Shown: piece after piece, positions 7,242-8,088 of the stretch
Layout: each line of letters begins with the position of its first letter
How positions within the stretch are numbered: position 1 is the first letter of the stretch
Assembly: GCA_004357435.1 (NCBI GenBank)
Contig: SMVS01000032.1
Location: forward strand, 1 to 8,088
Length of the DNA: 8,088 nucleotides
Source of the DNA: Nitrospina sp.
GTDB lineage: Bacteria; Nitrospinota; Nitrospinia; Nitrospinales; Nitrospinaceae
Reading direction: 5' to 3'
Notes under the pieces: model-generated
Database searches by the model: none
Told to the model about the DNA's origin: nothing
What the model saw: the letters and a program-made list of their open reading frames with translations, nothing else
Position numbers and translations under genes: made by a program

Positions 7242-7330
7242 AGTCCAATAATTACATGAATCAGGTTTCAAGTAAAGTAAGCCTCGAGCGGCACCCACCA
7301 AAAAAGCATTTGATTTAAAAGGGGATAGAG
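7242..7330. promoter_or_regulatory. Divergent intergenic region between the hydrolase and SprT-like genes
   Basis: These 89 bases separate two genes pointing away from each other, so promoters for both should lie here or just inside the coding ends. The region is AT-rich at both edges with a GC-rich centre (GCCTCGAGCGGCACCC). I found no pair of -35 and -10 boxes with good matches and standard spacing on either strand, so the assignment rests on gene arrangement alone. Confidence 0.5.
7320..7324 (+). promoter_or_regulatory. Ribosome binding site deciding the start of the SprT-like gene
   Basis: AGGGG lies six bases before the ATG at 7331. The later in-frame ATG at 7394 is preceded by CACTTTAATTTT, which has no purine-rich site. 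This favours the 7331 start; an in-frame TAA at 7316-7318 rules out a start further upstream. Confidence 0.6.
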
Positions 7331-8088
7331 ATGTACTATAGCGCCATTAAAGCAGTCCTTCTCGCAACCCCGCAAGCCAGCCACTTTAATTTTATGAAAA
7401 CTCAAACGTCAAACCTCAAGTCACGAAGAGTGCATCCCGGCACGATTGTTCTGGGAAATAGTTTTCTTTCCAAGGATGCCGGTCTCACTTATCGGATTCT
7501 TTTTTGTTGCCGCAAAAACAGTTTTGATTTTTTGGGGCAGGTGAATGTGGATTCCACCCAAGTCAAGCTGGAGTTGTTCAACGATAATTACTTTGACTTG
7601 TTTGAAAAAGAAAAAAATGAGGTGATGACTTTGCTGGAAGGCCGGGTTCTGAAATCAGTTCTGCAAAAGAATAATCTTCCGGAAAATTTTCGGTCTCTGG
7701 TGCAGACCCATCTCAAGAAAAATTCAGCCCATCCATGTGATGAGGTCCGGCAGGACCTGGCCGGCACGCCGGCGGCAGAAAAAGACCTGAGAGCGATGTA
7801 TGCCCGGTTGAATCGGGAATACTTCGATGGCGGAATGGCTGTGAGGATTGAGTGGGGGAAAAATGTCAAAACAGTGAATCGCCGGTCCCTGCGTTTTGGA
7901 TCCTATGACTCATGCAAGAAGCTGATCCGCATCCACCCGCGTTTAAAACAGGATTTTGTGCCCCTCGCTGTACTGGAGCTGACGATTTACCACGAGATGT
8001 GCCACGAATACCTGCCGCCGGTCAAGAGGAACGGGCAGTGGCAGACCCACCACCGCGATTTCAAACGCAAAGAACGCGAATTCCGCCA
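7331..8088 (+). CDS. SprT-like zinc metalloprotease domain protein (3' truncated by window edge)
   Basis: From ATG 7331 the frame is open to the window end, giving 252 complete codons with no stop, so the C-terminus is missing. The last 100 residues are SprT-like. MYARLNREYFDGGM (156-169) is the domain's opening helix. HEMCHE (221-226) supplies two zinc His ligands and the catalytic Glu222. HHRDFK (240-245) aligns with the HGPEFK-type third ligand, so His240 is the probable third ligand. In eukaryotes SprT-domain proteins (Spartan) cleave DNA-protein crosslinks; the bacterial ones are mostly uncharacterised, so only a zinc-peptidase fold can be claimed. The first 130-150 residues carry no motif I recognise: they begin with a weakly hydrophobic stretch (AIKAVLLATPQA), then a basic segment, then probable strands and helices including ILFCCRK. 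No clear signal peptide is present, so it is probably cytoplasmic. It is divergent from the hydrolase gene. Confidence 0.85.
   Translation, partial: MYYSAIKAVLLATPQASHFNFMKTQTSNLKSRRVHPGTIVLGNSFLSKDAGLTYRILFCCRKNSFDFLGQVNVDSTQVKLELFNDNYFDLFEKEKNEVMTLLEGRVLKSVLQKNNLPENFRSLVQTHLKKNSAHPCDEVRQDLAGTPAAEKDLRAMYARLNREYFDGGMAVRIEWGKNVKTVNRRSLRFGSYDSCKKLIRIHPRLKQDFVPLAVLELTIYHEMCHEYLPPVKRNGQWQTHHRDFKRKEREFR

Noticed and set aside
7242..7301. Upstream TTG start for the hydrolase, adding 20 residues
   Set aside because: It would bury the signal segment behind a non-hydrophobic leader; the ATG at 7241 gives a proper N-terminal signal sequence.
7588..7869. 93-codon open frame on the minus strand
   Set aside because: It is antisense to the SprT-like gene, which has a ribosome binding site and zinc-binding motif supporting the plus-strand frame.
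1..8088. CRISPR array, tRNA, rRNA, insertion sequence or phage genes
   Set aside because: No regularly spaced repeats, cloverleaf-like sequences, transposase motifs or terminal inverted repeats were found on reading both strands.

Overview
This window holds six protein-coding genes and no RNA genes, mobile elements or CRISPR arrays that I can see. Two genes are cut by the window edges. The DNA looks like a moderate-GC, double-membrane-type bacterium: there is a Sec-exported thiol peroxidase, a probable lipoprotein hydrolase, and an M16C presequence-protease-like peptidase. The overall style resembles Nitrospinota or a delta-proteobacterial relative. That is a weak guess from general impression, since no taxonomic marker gene is present.

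Layout, left to right. Bases 1-1998 (+) are the C-terminal two thirds of a large M16C metallopeptidase of the PreP type; its zinc-binding half lies upstream of the window. After a 129-base gap, 2128-2820 (+) encodes a small membrane protein with two transmembrane helices and one PAS domain but no output domain. It converges with a minus-strand block read from 7241 down to 2859: a lipoprotein-like alpha/beta-hydrolase (5910-7241), MutS2 (3535-5913) and an exported Tpx-type peroxiredoxin (2859-3443). The hydrolase stop and MutS2 start overlap as ATGA, so these two are probably translationally coupled. A 91-base gap containing a perfect 6-bp hairpin separates mutS2 from tpx, and tpx has its own strong ribosome binding site. 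At the right end, 7331-8088 (+) is the start of a divergently transcribed gene whose C-terminal part is a SprT-like zinc metalloprotease domain; it runs off the window.

The genes do not form one obvious pathway. Themes are protein and peptide turnover (PreP-like, SprT-like), nucleic-acid or ribosome quality control (MutS2) and envelope redox or ester chemistry (Tpx, lipoprotein hydrolase). I do not see convincing evidence of a new multi-gene system. The points most worth a second look are the exported Tpx whose resolving cysteine is replaced by serine, the coupling of a lipoprotein hydrolase to MutS2, the unassigned N-terminal region of the SprT-like protein, the unassigned C-terminal region of the hydrolase, and the orphan membrane PAS protein. 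All intergenic gaps are shorter than 130 bases.
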